Notes: generated by a model from the sequence alone, not told the origin. Numbered from the stretch's first letter, positions 26,408 to 36,166 are shown. The stretch is 40,017 nt of DNA from Flavobacteriales bacterium (GCA_002715445.1 PAZG01000003.1:26445-66461), one strand, 5' to 3'. Translations and numbers: made by a program.

Positions 26408-26424
26408 AATTTTCTTTTAAGAAT

Positions 26425-28236
26425 TTATTTTCTTTTAACTTTAGATTTTCTTCTAGGCTTTTTTGAATCTTGCGCTCCTTCAAATCCCATGTGATCAATA
26501 ACACATCTAAAGCCAATAAAATCGCTAGAAAGGTCTTGGTTTAAAAATTTTCTTGTTCCAGGCGATAACCAATAAGCGTCATCTTTCCAAGAGCCTCCTT
26601 TGTAAACTCTAGTATAATTATTAATCATAGTTGTTTGTCCATAATCATATTTACCAAAACTTTCTTCCCCAACATATATTCCACCATTATTTCCTTGTCC
26701 ATCTCTGTCCCCTGTATTATCTGCAGTGGTATAGTTTCTTCTTTGGGAATTTGGTTTGTTATAATCGTAAGATTCATCATTTGAATATAACTCATTGTCT
26801 GTTTCAGTGTAATCTTGATATGGGTTAACTAATACAAAATCACTAGGTTGAACATCTATTCCATAAAGAATTGTTTCGTTAATTGGGTCCCACTCATATC
26901 CAAATTGAAAAACTAAATCTTCGTCATCAGCAATATCGCTAATTCTAAGTGGTTCAGTTCTAGGTTCTCCAGAATCTGGTTCTTTATAGTATAGTTGTTT
27001 ATAGTGATTTCCCCTATGTGGATTTAGATCATCTAGTCTTTGTGTATTTTGTCTATAGACATCTAATGTCCATTCTGCGACATTCCCTGCCATATCATAT
27101 AAACCAAAATCATTTGCCATAAATGATCTTACAGGAGTTGTTAAGCTACCAATATCGTTATGAAATCCTCCATAGCCCATGTAGTCTCCTGAACTTAGTT
27201 TGAAATTAGCCATAATTTCACCTTGATTTGATTTTACATTGTCTCTAACGGAGTGTCTATTCCATGGATATACTTTATTTTCTTTAATGTAATCTTCATG
27301 AGAGTTACCTATTAATGCTAATGCTGCATACTCCCATTCAGCTTCTGTTGGTAATCTAAAATCGGGAATTAAAATTCCGTCTTCAATACGAACTTTCCTG
27401 GTTTTATTTTTTGCTTTATCCTTCTTTTTTCCTGTTTCCTGTGCTTGAAGATCCGCTTTAGGGTTTTTACCAGGAGCATTATTTTTTTTCTTTCTTTTCT
27501 TATCATCAACGTAGTTCTGAAGATTGTATTCTGGATCATTTAAATACCTCTCAGTTGTAAAGTATGTTTCAGGGTCATCTAAACCACCACCGTTATCTCT
27601 AAACTTTTCCATATCAATACCTAATTCCTCACACAATCTTCTTTCATTAACTCTATCAGTTCTCCATTGGCAATAAGCCATTGCTTGTTCCCAACTAATA
27701 CCCACAACAGGGTAATTATTGTAAGCAGGATGTCTAAAGTACATTTCAACTAATGGTTCGTTATAGCTGAATTTGCTTCTCCAGACAGTTGTATCAGGCA
27801 GGCTTTTTTCGTAAAGGCTATAGTATTCTTCATTATCTCTTGCTGCTCCTTCTGTTCCTGCACCTGCAAATACTAATTTCATCCAATCAGTATACTCTCT
27901 GTACTCAACATTTGTAATTTCGCTTCTATCCATCCAAAATGAGCTAACAGTAACAGGTCTAGGTTTAGTAGAGGTACCATCTAGCATTACATTTTCTTCT
28001 GTTTGTCCCATTACAAAAGTTCCTCCCTCGATGAATACCATACCTTTAACAGGTGGTTGGAAACCTTTGTACTTTAGATTTACTTCAAACCCCCCCCAGT
28101 CTCTATCATTGTAAGCCCATCCTGTTTTTGAGGATGCTGCTTTTTTTCCCGATTTTGGGCCTCTTTGTGAGTTTGAGCAACTTAAAATAAGCAGAGAGAA
28201 TATAATAAGACCAGAAATTAAGCTTTTATTTTTCAT
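26425..28236 (-). CDS. gldJ: Gliding motility / T9SS lipoprotein GldJ
   Basis: A 603-residue outer-membrane lipoprotein. The signal peptide ends LILSC, giving lipidated Cys20. TGWAYNDRDWGGFEVN is followed by a formylglycine-generating-enzyme-like (SUMF1) domain: GMVFIEGGTFVMGQ, SFWMDRSEITNVEYREYTDW, PVVGISWEQAMAYCQWRTDR, RLPTEAEWEYAALALIGNS, LYDMAGNVAEWTLDVY and VYKGGSWKDD. The domain is interrupted by a lysine-rich insert (about residues 233-278) and the C-terminus is very basic. GldJ is needed for T9SS function and gliding in Flavobacterium, where it stabilises GldK. The position beside murF and divergent from porU-porV supports GldJ over its paralogue GldK. It is probably co-transcribed with the PorP/SprF-like gene 69 bases upstream. 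Confidence 0.9.
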   Translation of the reverse strand: MKNKSLISGLIIFSLLILSCSNSQRGPKSGKKAASSKTGWAYNDRDWGGFEVNLKYKGFQPPVKGMVFIEGGTFVMGQTEENVMLDGTSTKPRPVTVSSFWMDRSEITNVEYREYTDWMKLVFAGAGTEGAARDNEEYYSLYEKSLPDTTVWRSKFSYNEPLVEMYFRHPAYNNYPVVGISWEQAMAYCQWRTDRVNERRLCEELGIDMEKFRDNGGGLDDPETYFTTERYLNDPEYNLQNYVDDKKRKKKNNAPGKNPKADLQAQETGKKKDKAKNKTRKVRIEDGILIPDFRLPTEAEWEYAALALIGNSHEDYIKENKVYPWNRHSVRDNVKSNQGEIMANFKLSSGDYMGYGGFHNDIGSLTTPVRSFMANDFGLYDMAGNVAEWTLDVYRQNTQRLDDLNPHRGNHYKQLYYKEPDSGEPRTEPLRISDIADDEDLVFQFGYEWDPINETILYGIDVQPSDFVLVNPYQDYTETDNELYSNDESYDYNKPNSQRRNYTTADNTGDRDGQGNNGGIYVGEESFGKYDYGQTTMINNYTRVYKGGSWKDDAYWLSPGTRKFLNQDLSSDFIGFRCVIDHMGFEGAQDSKKPRRKSKVKRK

Positions 28237-28305
28237 TTTTTTTATCTTATATTATTAATAATAACTATTATTTTTTTTAAAATATTTCACAATTTACTAA
28301 AATAA

Positions 28306-29295
28306 TTAAAACTTAGGACATTTTATAGGATTTAGAATAATCTTTTTTGGGATACATGGTAATTGTATCCTTAAGGATATTTCGTGAGCCCCGCCCGTCG
28401 AATTACTTAAACTTGAAATGGTAAAATCATAACTATATCCAATTTTTATTGCTTCCTTTTGGAATCCAATTACAAAAAACATAGCATCAGAATTAGCAAA
28501 ACTTCTTCTATAACCTAACCCACCAGAAACAATATTATTTGTAATGGTTGCGCCTAAATTTAATTGTTCAGTTTCGGCTTGTTGTTTAAATAAAAAATTT
28601 GGTATTAAATAGGTTGATCCAGAAAAAAGCCCAGTAGTTGATGTAATTGCTTCATTAATTTTTATAACAGCTCCTCCATGAACTGTTTTTTTCATTGAAA
28701 GGTTACCGTTAATTAAAAAAGCATCTTCAGGCTCTGTTATATGGTGTGCAACTAGGCCCAAGAAAAAGGAGTTTGATGATATCAACGTACCAATTGAAAT
28801 ATCAAGATAGTTTTTACTTATAATTCCTGAGTTTAAAATATCGTCTTGTGATGGGTAAACAAAACCTGCAATTGGGTCAATTTGGTCTCCAAACCATAAA
28901 TCTGGATTTAAACTTCTTTGGTTAGATCCGACTTGAAAACCAGTTAGTAAATCGATTTTTCTTGCGATTTTAGTATGATAAGAATAAATTAAATTTACAG
29001 AAGTACTTTTAATGACGCCATTGCCAGCATCATCATGAATCACACTTAAACCAATACCTCCGTGAATAGGTTCTAAGGTCAAGTCAAAAGAAAAACTGTA
29101 TGTCTCAAAACTTCCAGCCAGCATTGGCCATTGATTTCTGTAATTTGTAATTATTCTAGGACAATATTCCCCCCCTGCTAGTGCCGGATTTAAATAAACC
29201 GGATTAGCATAATATTGTGTAAAGTGTGGATCTTGGCCATATGAACATATAGAAAATCCGAAAATGGCTAAAAAAAATATTATATTTTTTTTCAT
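28306..29295 (-). CDS. PorP/SprF-family T9SS outer-membrane protein
   Basis: A 329-residue beta-barrel protein with a signal peptide ending CSYGQ. The mature start (DPHFTQYYANPVYLNPALAG) is the clear PorP/SprF signature, followed by YRNQWPMLAGSFETYSFSFD, GGIGLSVIHDDAGNG and repeated beta-hairpins. In Flavobacterium and Porphyromonas such proteins work with the T9SS: PorP in the core machine and SprF in export of the adhesin SprB. The C-terminal end after IQLPC is short (IPKKIILNPIKCPKF). No adhesin gene of the SprB type lies alongside; the neighbour is gldJ. Which subfamily it belongs to cannot be settled by eye. Confidence 0.9.
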   Translation of the reverse strand: MKKNIIFFLAIFGFSICSYGQDPHFTQYYANPVYLNPALAGGEYCPRIITNYRNQWPMLAGSFETYSFSFDLTLEPIHGGIGLSVIHDDAGNGVIKSTSVNLIYSYHTKIARKIDLLTGFQVGSNQRSLNPDLWFGDQIDPIAGFVYPSQDDILNSGIISKNYLDISIGTLISSNSFFLGLVAHHITEPEDAFLINGNLSMKKTVHGGAVIKINEAITSTTGLFSGSTYLIPNFLFKQQAETEQLNLGATITNNIVSGGLGYRRSFANSDAMFFVIGFQKEAIKIGYSYDFTISSLSNSTGGAHEISLRIQLPCIPKKIILNPIKCPKF

Positions 29296-29380
29296 TTATA
29301 AAGTTTCAGTAGGTACGTCGAACAATTATACAAAAAATAGGTCATCTATTAGCATTTTAAACTATAAAAAATTCAATCAA

Positions 29381-29415
29381 TTGTAAAAACTTATAATAGA
29401 ATTTTGTAATATTCG
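29381..29415 (+). promoter_or_regulatory. Weak promoter candidate for porU
   Basis: TTG at 29381-29383 and AATATTCG at 29408-29415 are 24 bases apart, similar in shape to the secA promoter but with two departures from the consensus. The whole 140-base gap (29296-29435) lies between divergent T9SS genes and shows no other clear signal on either strand. Confidence 0.25.
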
Positions 29416-29435
29416 TTTTCAATTAAATATTTTTT

Positions 29436-32400
29436 ATGTCACTAAAAAAAACAATTTTTTTTATTTTTTTCACAGTAAATCTTTTTGCTCAGAATTTTTA
29501 CAGAGAAATTGATATAAATGGATATTCAGAAATAATTTATCAAAATGACAAATTACTTGTGCCTACTTTTTCAAATGGGGTAAAGATTAATGATGAAAAC
29601 ATATATTTTCATTATTATGAGAAAATTCCTATTAATTCCTCTGATTTTGAGGTAACTTTAGAAAATCTAAAATTTGAAAACTTAAAAAGTTTTAATACGA
29701 GTATTAAAATTCCAGAAAATTTAGAACATGAATTTATTGTTTTATCTGAGAAGAAGAAAAATTATATTGGAGTAAAGATATATCCTTACATCAAAAAAGG
29801 GTCAGAGACTCTTATTTTAAAGTCTTTTACGATAAATGCAAAGCCAAAACAATTAAAATCAAAGTCCAAAAAAACAAATTTTTCATCTAATTCTAAATTA
29901 AATGAAGGCCAGTGGTTTAAAATAGCTGTAGAAGAAAATGGTATATATTCATTAGATTACAATTTTCTTTTAAACTTAGGTCTCGATTTAAATCAAATAA
30001 ATCCTAAAAACATAAGGATTTATGGTGGTCATGTTGGAATGCTTCCTGAAGAAAATAATATTTTTAGAGTGGACGATATTCAGGAGTTGTCCTTATATTT
30101 TGAGGGAGACGATGATAATAATTTTGAGCAAAATGAAAAAATATTATTTTATGGTCAAAGTCCTCATACGTGGGAACACAATGAAAAATTAAATGTGTTT
30201 AATCATACATATAATAGATATTCAGAACAGACCTACTACTTTCTTAAAATTGATAATGTAAATCATAAGATTGCACAGGAATCAGGTTATAGTTTAGATC
30301 AAATTAAATCGACACCTCAAAATGAAATAAATAATATATACAGTTTCAAAGAAAGAGTTTTTTATGAGAATGATTTATATAATTTAGTAAGCACAGGTCA
30401 ACAGTGGTTTGGTGAATATTTTGGAAGTATTAATCAACTTTCTATTTCTCTTGATGAGGGTCAATATAACTTAAGTGACTCCATTTATTTTAGAGCAAGG
30501 GTTGCTGCAAGATCATCTATTCTTTCAAAGTTTGAATTTAGTTTTTCAGCTGGATTAAATTCATTTTGTGAAATCTCAATTCCCCCAGAAACATCTGATG
30601 ATTATTATTATGAATCTAATGAAGCTGAATTTTTCTTAACTCCAAATAATAATCAAAATAATTGGCCAAATAGTTGGAATGGTAATGTTGTAGTTAATTA
30701 TCAAAATAATGGTAATCCATCAGCTCTATCTTGGTTAGATTTTATCGAAATTAACTTTAATAAAAATATTCAGTTCTCTGAAAATATTAACCAATTAAAT
30801 TTTAGATCTTTTCCTAAAAATGAATCTAACTTAGATATTACATATTTACCTAAAGAAACAAATTTAGTTTTTGATGTTACTGACCCATTTAATATGAAAA
30901 AAATTAAATTGTATGATTCATTTGACAATCAAAATTTAATTTTCGCTTTGGACTTGCAGTATTTATCTGAGTTTGTATGTTTAAAAGAAAACTCATATAA
31001 AACACCAATTTTTGTTGAGGAATTAAATAACCAAAATTTACATTCTATTAACCCAGCGGACTTAATTATTATTACTCACAATGATTTTATGCCTCAAGCT
31101 AATGAACTTGCTAATTTTCATCAAACTACAAATAACATTGATGTTATAGTTGTTTCTGTTGACCAAGTTTATAACGAATTTAGTGGAGGATCTCAAGACC
31201 CTGTTGCTATAAGAGACTTTGTAAGAATGTTATATAATAAAGCTGATAACGATGAACAATTGCCAAAGAATTTATTGTTATTTGGTGATGCCTCTTTTGA
31301 TTACAAAGACATAACTAGTAATAACACGAATTTTGTACCAACTTACCAGTCATATAGATCTGATAATATTAAATTATCATATTGCTCAGATGATTTTTTT
31401 GGGATGTTAGATGAAAATGAGGGTAGTGGCTCTACTTTAATTTATGATTTAATGGATATAGGTGTTGGCAGAATACCTGTTCAGTCAAGCACTGAGGCAG
31501 AGCAGATGGTTCAAAAAATTATTAATTATTCATCTATAAATAGTAGAGGTAATTGGAAGAACAAAGTGTGTTTTATTTCAGATGATGTTGATGACAATTG
31601 GGAGGTTAATCTTTTAATTCATGCCGATGCTTTGGCAACTAAAGTTGATACAAATCATCTTTGGATTAATATTGATAAAATATATACGGATTCTTATCAA
31701 CAAGTATCTACCGCTGGAGGAGAGCGTTATCCTGATGCTCAACAGGATATAATTGAGTTAATTGAAGAAGGAGCTTTAATTGTAAATTACATTGGGCATG
31801 GAGGGGAAGTCGGTTGGGCTTCAGAAAGAATTTTAGAATTAAGTGACATAAATGAATTTGAAAATTTCGATCAACTATCTGTTTTTGTTACAGCAACATG
31901 TGAGTTTTCTAGATATGATGACCCAAACAGAGTTTCTGCGGGTGAACAACTACTATTAAATCCTAATGGAGGAGCGATATCATTATATAGTACATCAAGA
32001 ACGGTTAATGAAAGTAGTGCGTATTATATTGTGGATGCCCTATATAATTATATTTTAAATTCGGATCTAAATTTAACTATGGGAGAAATAATGCGTCTTG
32101 CTAAAAATGACCCCTCATTAGGAATTACTGTTAACAAAAGAAAATTTGCTTTTTTAGGTGACCCTGCCATAAAAATATCTTATCCAAAATATGATGTTAA
32201 AAATAAACAAATAAGATTATTAAATAATAATCAAGATAAAGGGATCCCATCTGATACAATAAATGCACTTAGCATAGTTAAAATTACAGGAGAAACCACC
32301 TATGGGGGGTCTGATCAAAAAATCCCATTGAATGGAATTTTAAATGTAACTGTATTTGGAAAAGAAAATGTTCAAAATACTTTGAATAATAATGGATTAT

Positions 32401-33290
32401 TGGAATCTCCATTTTCATATATTTCACAAAAAGATGTTATTTATAAAGGAAAGACAACTGTTGTTAACGGTGAGTTTGAATATAGTTTTATTGTCCCTAA
32501 AGATATACCAATGGAATTTGGTAAAGGTAAATTAAGCTATTATGTGAATGATATTGAATTAGGAGACGGTGCAGGAAATTTTGAAAATTTTTATGTCGGA
32601 GGAGTTAACTTAAATGCAAAATCAGATAATTTAGGTCCAGAAATACAATTGTTTATTAATGATACCACATTTGTTTCAGGTGGATATACTGATGATTCTC
32701 CTAGTTTATTAGGCCTTTTGTTTGATGATTCGGGAATTAATACTGTAGGCACAGGTATTGGTCATGATTTAGTAGCTATATTGGATGGTGTAACTAATAA
32801 TCCCTACATTTTAAATGATAATTATGAGTCCGATTTAAATACTTATCAATCTGGAAGGGTTAATTTTGAATTTTCTAATATTGAAGAAGGTCCTCATACT
32901 TTAAGTTTAAAAGCTTGGGATGTTTATAATAATTCAAGTACTAAACAAATATCATTTATAGTTGCTAAATCAGAAGAAATAATAATTAAACACTTATTAA
33001 ATTATCCAAATCCATTTTCAAATTTTACTAGGTTTTCTTTTGAGCACAATAGACCTAATGAGATTATCGATGTTTTGATTCAAGTTTTCTCTGTAAGTGG
33101 AAAATTAGTAAAAACTCTATCCAGTGAAATAATTAATTCTGGCTTTAGAGATGATTCAATAGTTTGGGATGGTTTTGATGATTTTGGTGACAAATTAGGC
33201 AAAGGTGTTTATATTTACCGAGTTACTTTAAAATCAAAAAATGATGGCTCAAAGGCTGAAAAATTTGAAAAACTTGTAATATTGCAATAG
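29436..33290 (+). CDS. porU: T9SS sortase PorU (C25-like cysteine peptidase)
   Basis: PorU cuts the C-terminal domain from T9SS cargo at the cell surface and attaches the mature protein to the outer membrane. The 1284-residue protein has a signal peptide (ending NLFAQ), an N-terminal beta-rich region, and a gingipain-like catalytic domain at about 530-920. Its segments include LLFGDASFDYKD, the catalytic histidine in VNYIGHGGEVGWA (H788) and the nucleophile in TATCEFSRYDDP (C822), 34 residues apart as in gingipains. Its C-terminus carries its own T9SS-like domain (LNYPNPFSNFTRFSFEHNRP, GKGVYIYRVTLKS). porV follows 37 bases later, the conserved order in Flavobacteriales. Confidence 0.96.
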   Translation: MSLKKTIFFIFFTVNLFAQNFYREIDINGYSEIIYQNDKLLVPTFSNGVKINDENIYFHYYEKIPINSSDFEVTLENLKFENLKSFNTSIKIPENLEHEFIVLSEKKKNYIGVKIYPYIKKGSETLILKSFTINAKPKQLKSKSKKTNFSSNSKLNEGQWFKIAVEENGIYSLDYNFLLNLGLDLNQINPKNIRIYGGHVGMLPEENNIFRVDDIQELSLYFEGDDDNNFEQNEKILFYGQSPHTWEHNEKLNVFNHTYNRYSEQTYYFLKIDNVNHKIAQESGYSLDQIKSTPQNEINNIYSFKERVFYENDLYNLVSTGQQWFGEYFGSINQLSISLDEGQYNLSDSIYFRARVAARSSILSKFEFSFSAGLNSFCEISIPPETSDDYYYESNEAEFFLTPNNNQNNWPNSWNGNVVVNYQNNGNPSALSWLDFIEINFNKNIQFSENINQLNFRSFPKNESNLDITYLPKETNLVFDVTDPFNMKKIKLYDSFDNQNLIFALDLQYLSEFVCLKENSYKTPIFVEELNNQNLHSINPADLIIITHNDFMPQANELANFHQTTNNIDVIVVSVDQVYNEFSGGSQDPVAIRDFVRMLYNKADNDEQLPKNLLLFGDASFDYKDITSNNTNFVPTYQSYRSDNIKLSYCSDDFFGMLDENEGSGSTLIYDLMDIGVGRIPVQSSTEAEQMVQKIINYSSINSRGNWKNKVCFISDDVDDNWEVNLLIHADALATKVDTNHLWINIDKIYTDSYQQVSTAGGERYPDAQQDIIELIEEGALIVNYIGHGGEVGWASERILELSDINEFENFDQLSVFVTATCEFSRYDDPNRVSAGEQLLLNPNGGAISLYSTSRTVNESSAYYIVDALYNYILNSDLNLTMGEIMRLAKNDPSLGITVNKRKFAFLGDPAIKISYPKYDVKNKQIRLLNNNQDKGIPSDTINALSIVKITGETTYGGSDQKIPLNGILNVTVFGKENVQNTLNNNGLLESPFSYISQKDVIYKGKTTVVNGEFEYSFIVPKDIPMEFGKGKLSYYVNDIELGDGAGNFENFYVGGVNLNAKSDNLGPEIQLFINDTTFVSGGYTDDSPSLLGLLFDDSGINTVGTGIGHDLVAILDGVTNNPYILNDNYESDLNTYQSGRVNFEFSNIEEGPHTLSLKAWDVYNNSSTKQISFIVAKSEEIIIKHLLNYPNPFSNFTRFSFEHNRPNEIIDVLIQVFSVSGKLVKTLSSEIINSGFRDDSIVWDGFDDFGDKLGKGVYIYRVTLKSKNDGSKAEKFEKLVILQ

Positions 33291-33327
33291 TTTTATCGTT
33301 TTCAAATTCAATAAAATATTAAAATAA

Positions 33328-34605
33328 ATGAAAAAATTCTTGTTTTTAATTCTTGTTTTTAACAGTATTGATGCTTTTTCTCAAACAACCTCATTTGGTG
33401 AGAATTTAAATACTATAACTTCTGCCGTGCCTTTTTTAACTATATCTCCTGATTCTAGGGCAGGTTCAATGGGGGAGGTTGGTGCAGCTACATCTCCTGA
33501 TGTTCATTCTATTCATTGGAATTCCGCTAAACTTTCTTTTTTAGAGGAAGAAGGAGGTTTTTCAATTTCATATACTCCTTGGTTAAGTAAGTTAGTTCCT
33601 GATATATCTTTATCTCACATATCAGGATTTTACAAATTAAATGAAATAAGTACTTTGAGTTCAAGTTTACGATACTTCTCATTAGGAAATATTCAGTTTA
33701 CAAACGATCAGGGTGATCCAGTAGGTGAATATGATCCAAATGAATATGCTTTAGATCTTGCTTATGCAATGAAATTATCTAATAATTTTTCTACAGGATT
33801 AACAATGAGATATATTTATTCTAATTTGACTGGAGGAATTTTTGTTGAGGGACTTCAAACTGAGGCAGGTAAATCTGTTGCAGTAGATTTAGGAACTTAT
33901 TATCAAAGTAACTTATTTGATTTAAATGGCCTTGAATCTCAATGGGCTGTAGGAATGAATATTTCAAATATAGGAGGTAAAATATCTTATACTGAATCAG
34001 GAGATGATGATTTTTTACCTATGAATCTAAAGTTAGGTTCAAGATTTAGTACTAAAATTGATGATTATAATTCATTTGCGATTGCTTTTGATATAAATAA
34101 ATTGTTAGTTCCAACTCCTCCTGTATATGCTGTTAATGATAATGGTCAGCCTGTTGATATTAATGGAAATCCAGTTCAAATTGGAAGCCCTGAGCATCAT
34201 ATTCTGGCTGGAATGAATCCTAATGTTGGAGTTATTCAAGGTGTTTTTCAGTCTTTCTCAGATGCTCCAGGTGGATTTGAAGAAGAAATAAATGAGCTAA
34301 TGTACTCTATTGGGGGCGAATATTGGTATGATAATCAATTTGCATTTAGATTTGGATATTTTCATGAACATGAAACAAAGGGTAATAGAAAATATTTTAC
34401 AATTGGTTCAGCGTTAAAGTTAAATGTTTTTCAAATTGACTTTGCATACTTAATACCTGCTAATTCCAGTGTTAGAAGCCCTTTGGAAAACACTATGAGA
34501 TTTACTTTGGTATTTAACTTAGATCAATTTGATAAAGAAAAATTATTTCAACGAAATTCTCAGATTGATAATAACCAAAAAGAAACAAAGACAAATGAGT
34601 TATAG
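33328..34605 (+). CDS. porV: T9SS outer-membrane shuttle protein PorV
   Basis: PorV is the beta-barrel that collects cargo from the SprA/Sov translocon and hands it to PorU. This 425-residue protein has a signal peptide ending DAFSQ, the family opening ITSAVPFLTISPDSRAGSMG with GEVGAATSPDVHSIHWNSAK, and YTPWLSKLVPDISLSHISG-type strands typical of PorV. A GGEYWYDNQFAFRFGYFHE strand lies near the C-terminus. It lies directly behind porU and its last 11 bases overlap the start of ispF. A second PorV/PorQ-like barrel is coded at 13659. Confidence 0.95.
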   Translation: MKKFLFLILVFNSIDAFSQTTSFGENLNTITSAVPFLTISPDSRAGSMGEVGAATSPDVHSIHWNSAKLSFLEEEGGFSISYTPWLSKLVPDISLSHISGFYKLNEISTLSSSLRYFSLGNIQFTNDQGDPVGEYDPNEYALDLAYAMKLSNNFSTGLTMRYIYSNLTGGIFVEGLQTEAGKSVAVDLGTYYQSNLFDLNGLESQWAVGMNISNIGGKISYTESGDDDFLPMNLKLGSRFSTKIDDYNSFAIAFDINKLLVPTPPVYAVNDNGQPVDINGNPVQIGSPEHHILAGMNPNVGVIQGVFQSFSDAPGGFEEEINELMYSIGGEYWYDNQFAFRFGYFHEHETKGNRKYFTIGSALKLNVFQIDFAYLIPANSSVRSPLENTMRFTLVFNLDQFDKEKLFQRNSQIDNNQKETKTNEL

Positions 34606-35098
34606 AATTGGTGTTGGATTTGATGTTCATCAACTAGAAGAAGGAAATTCTCTTATTTTAGGTGGAATTAAAATTAATCACATAAAAGGCACAGTTGCTC
34701 ACTCTGATGGTGATGTGGTTATTCATGCTATTTGTGATGCAATGCTGGGTTCTTTATGTTTAGGTGATATAGGATTATTATTTCCTGACAATGATTCTCG
34801 ATATAAAGATATTGATAGTAAGTTTTTGTTTATTAAAGTCTTAGAAGAAGTTTATAATAAAGGATATAAAGTAGTTAATATTGATGTTTCTTTAGTTCTT
34901 GAAAAACCAAAAATTCAATCACATGTATTTAAAATGAGAAAGAAGATATCTGAGTATAGTGCTAATATTCATAAAAACATAAAAAAGATTTCTCATAATG
35001 ATATTAGTATTAAGGCAACTACAAACGAGAAGATAGGTTATATTGGAAGACAGGAAGGCGTAGCATGTCATGCGGTAGTCTTATTACATAAAATATAG
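34595..35098 (+). CDS. ispF: 2-C-methyl-D-erythritol 2,4-cyclodiphosphate synthase
   Basis: This enzyme of the non-mevalonate isoprenoid pathway makes MEcPP from CDP-ME 2-phosphate. From the ATG at 34595 it has 167 residues, the normal size. The metal-binding residues D10, H12 (GFDVHQ) and H44 (HSDGDVVIH) are visible, as is ATTNEKIGYIGRQEGVACHA at the C-terminus. A TTG at 34529 would extend it by 22 residues inside porV and is rejected because MSYRIGVGFDVH is the family's N-terminus. It overlaps porV by 11 bases, which suggests coupled translation. It indicates that the organism uses the MEP pathway. Confidence 0.97.
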   Translation: MSYRIGVGFDVHQLEEGNSLILGGIKINHIKGTVAHSDGDVVIHAICDAMLGSLCLGDIGLLFPDNDSRYKDIDSKFLFIKVLEEVYNKGYKVVNIDVSLVLEKPKIQSHVFKMRKKISEYSANIHKNIKKISHNDISIKATTNEKIGYIGRQEGVACHAVVLLHKI

Positions 35099-35185
35099 AA
35101 GCATTTACTTTTTCGTAAATTATATAATATAAATTCAACCATATTTTAATTATATTAGCTAGTATAAACATTTAAATCATCCTTA

Positions 35186-36166
35186 ATGAAAAATCACGAA
35201 TATCTTAACTGGTATGAAGATATGCTTCTTTGGAGAAAATTCGAAGAAAAGTGTGCAGCAATGTATATTCAACAAAAAATTCGTGGTTTTTTACACTTAT
35301 ACAGTGGACAAGAAGCGGTTTTAGCTGGTTGTGCCCATGCGATTGATATAAAAAAGGATAAAATGATTACCGCCTATAGATGTCATGTTCATCCAATAGC
35401 AATGGGTTTAGATCCAAAATATATAATGGCAGAACTTTTTGGAAAAGTTACTGGCTCTTCAAATGGAAAAGGTGGTTCAATGCATATTTTTTCAAAGGAG
35501 CATAATTTTTTTGGAGGTCATGGAATCGTTGGAGGTCAGATCCCTCTTGGAGCGGGCATGGCTTTTGCAGACCAATATAATAATAACAATGCTGTTACAT
35601 TGTGTTTTATGGGAGATGGAGCAGTTAGGCAAGGTTCTTTACATGAAACATTTAATATGGCAATGAATTGGAAGTTACCGGTAGTTTTTATTTGTGAAAA
35701 CAATGGCTATGCCATGGGTACATCTGTTGAAAGAACGGCAAATCATTCTGACATATGGAAATTAGGTTTAGGGTATGAAATGCCAAGTGAACCTGTTAAT
35801 GGAATGAATCCTGAAGAGGTTTATAATTCAGCGAAAAAAGCAGTTGAAAGAGCTCGAAAAGGTATGGGGCCATCATTTTTAGAAATAAGAACATATAGAT
35901 ATAGAGGACATTCTATGTCAGATGCCCAGCATTATAGGACAAAAGATGAAGTAAAGAAATATAAGGACAAAGATCCGATAGATTTTGTATTAAACATCTT
36001 ATACAAGAAAAAAATTGTAAATGAAAAAAAATTAGATGAAATACATAATAGAGTAAAAGAAAAAATACAATCATGTGTAGATTTTGCCGAATCATCTCCT
36101 TTTCCTCAAAAAGAGGATTTATATAAAGATGTATATAAAGAAGATTATAATTTTATAATTGATTAG
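35186..36166 (+). CDS. pdhA: Pyruvate dehydrogenase E1 component, alpha subunit
   Basis: The alpha subunit of the thiamine-pyrophosphate-dependent E1 enzyme that decarboxylates pyruvate and transfers the acetyl group to E2. The 326-residue protein shows AMYIQQKIRGFLHLYSGQEA, YRCHVHPIAMG, GKGGSMH, GGHGIVGGQIPLGAGMAFA and the TPP motif from GDGAVRQGS (about 142) to CENNGYAMGT. RYRGHSMSDAQHYRTKDEV contains the phosphorylation-loop region. It precedes pdhC by three bases. No E1 beta gene follows, so that subunit must be coded elsewhere. The 87-base gap upstream contains a weak 6-bp hairpin (35103-35120) without a U-run and no clear promoter. Confidence 0.96.
   Translation: MKNHEYLNWYEDMLLWRKFEEKCAAMYIQQKIRGFLHLYSGQEAVLAGCAHAIDIKKDKMITAYRCHVHPIAMGLDPKYIMAELFGKVTGSSNGKGGSMHIFSKEHNFFGGHGIVGGQIPLGAGMAFADQYNNNNAVTLCFMGDGAVRQGSLHETFNMAMNWKLPVVFICENNGYAMGTSVERTANHSDIWKLGLGYEMPSEPVNGMNPEEVYNSAKKAVERARKGMGPSFLEIRTYRYRGHSMSDAQHYRTKDEVKKYKDKDPIDFVLNILYKKKIVNEKKLDEIHNRVKEKIQSCVDFAESSPFPQKEDLYKDVYKEDYNFIID

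Noticed and set aside
28248-28265. A/T palindrome around TTATTAATAA between the PorP/SprF-like gene and gldJ as an operator
   Set aside because: In such AT-rich sequence a ten-base A/T palindrome is expected by chance, and nothing else supports it.
34529-34594. Upstream TTG start of ispF
   Set aside because: It lies inside porV in another frame; the IspF family begins at MSYRIGVGFDVH.
35103-35120. Hairpin ATTTAC-TTTTTC-GTAAAT after ispF as a terminator
   Set aside because: The stem is only six A/T-rich pairs and is not followed by a U-run.
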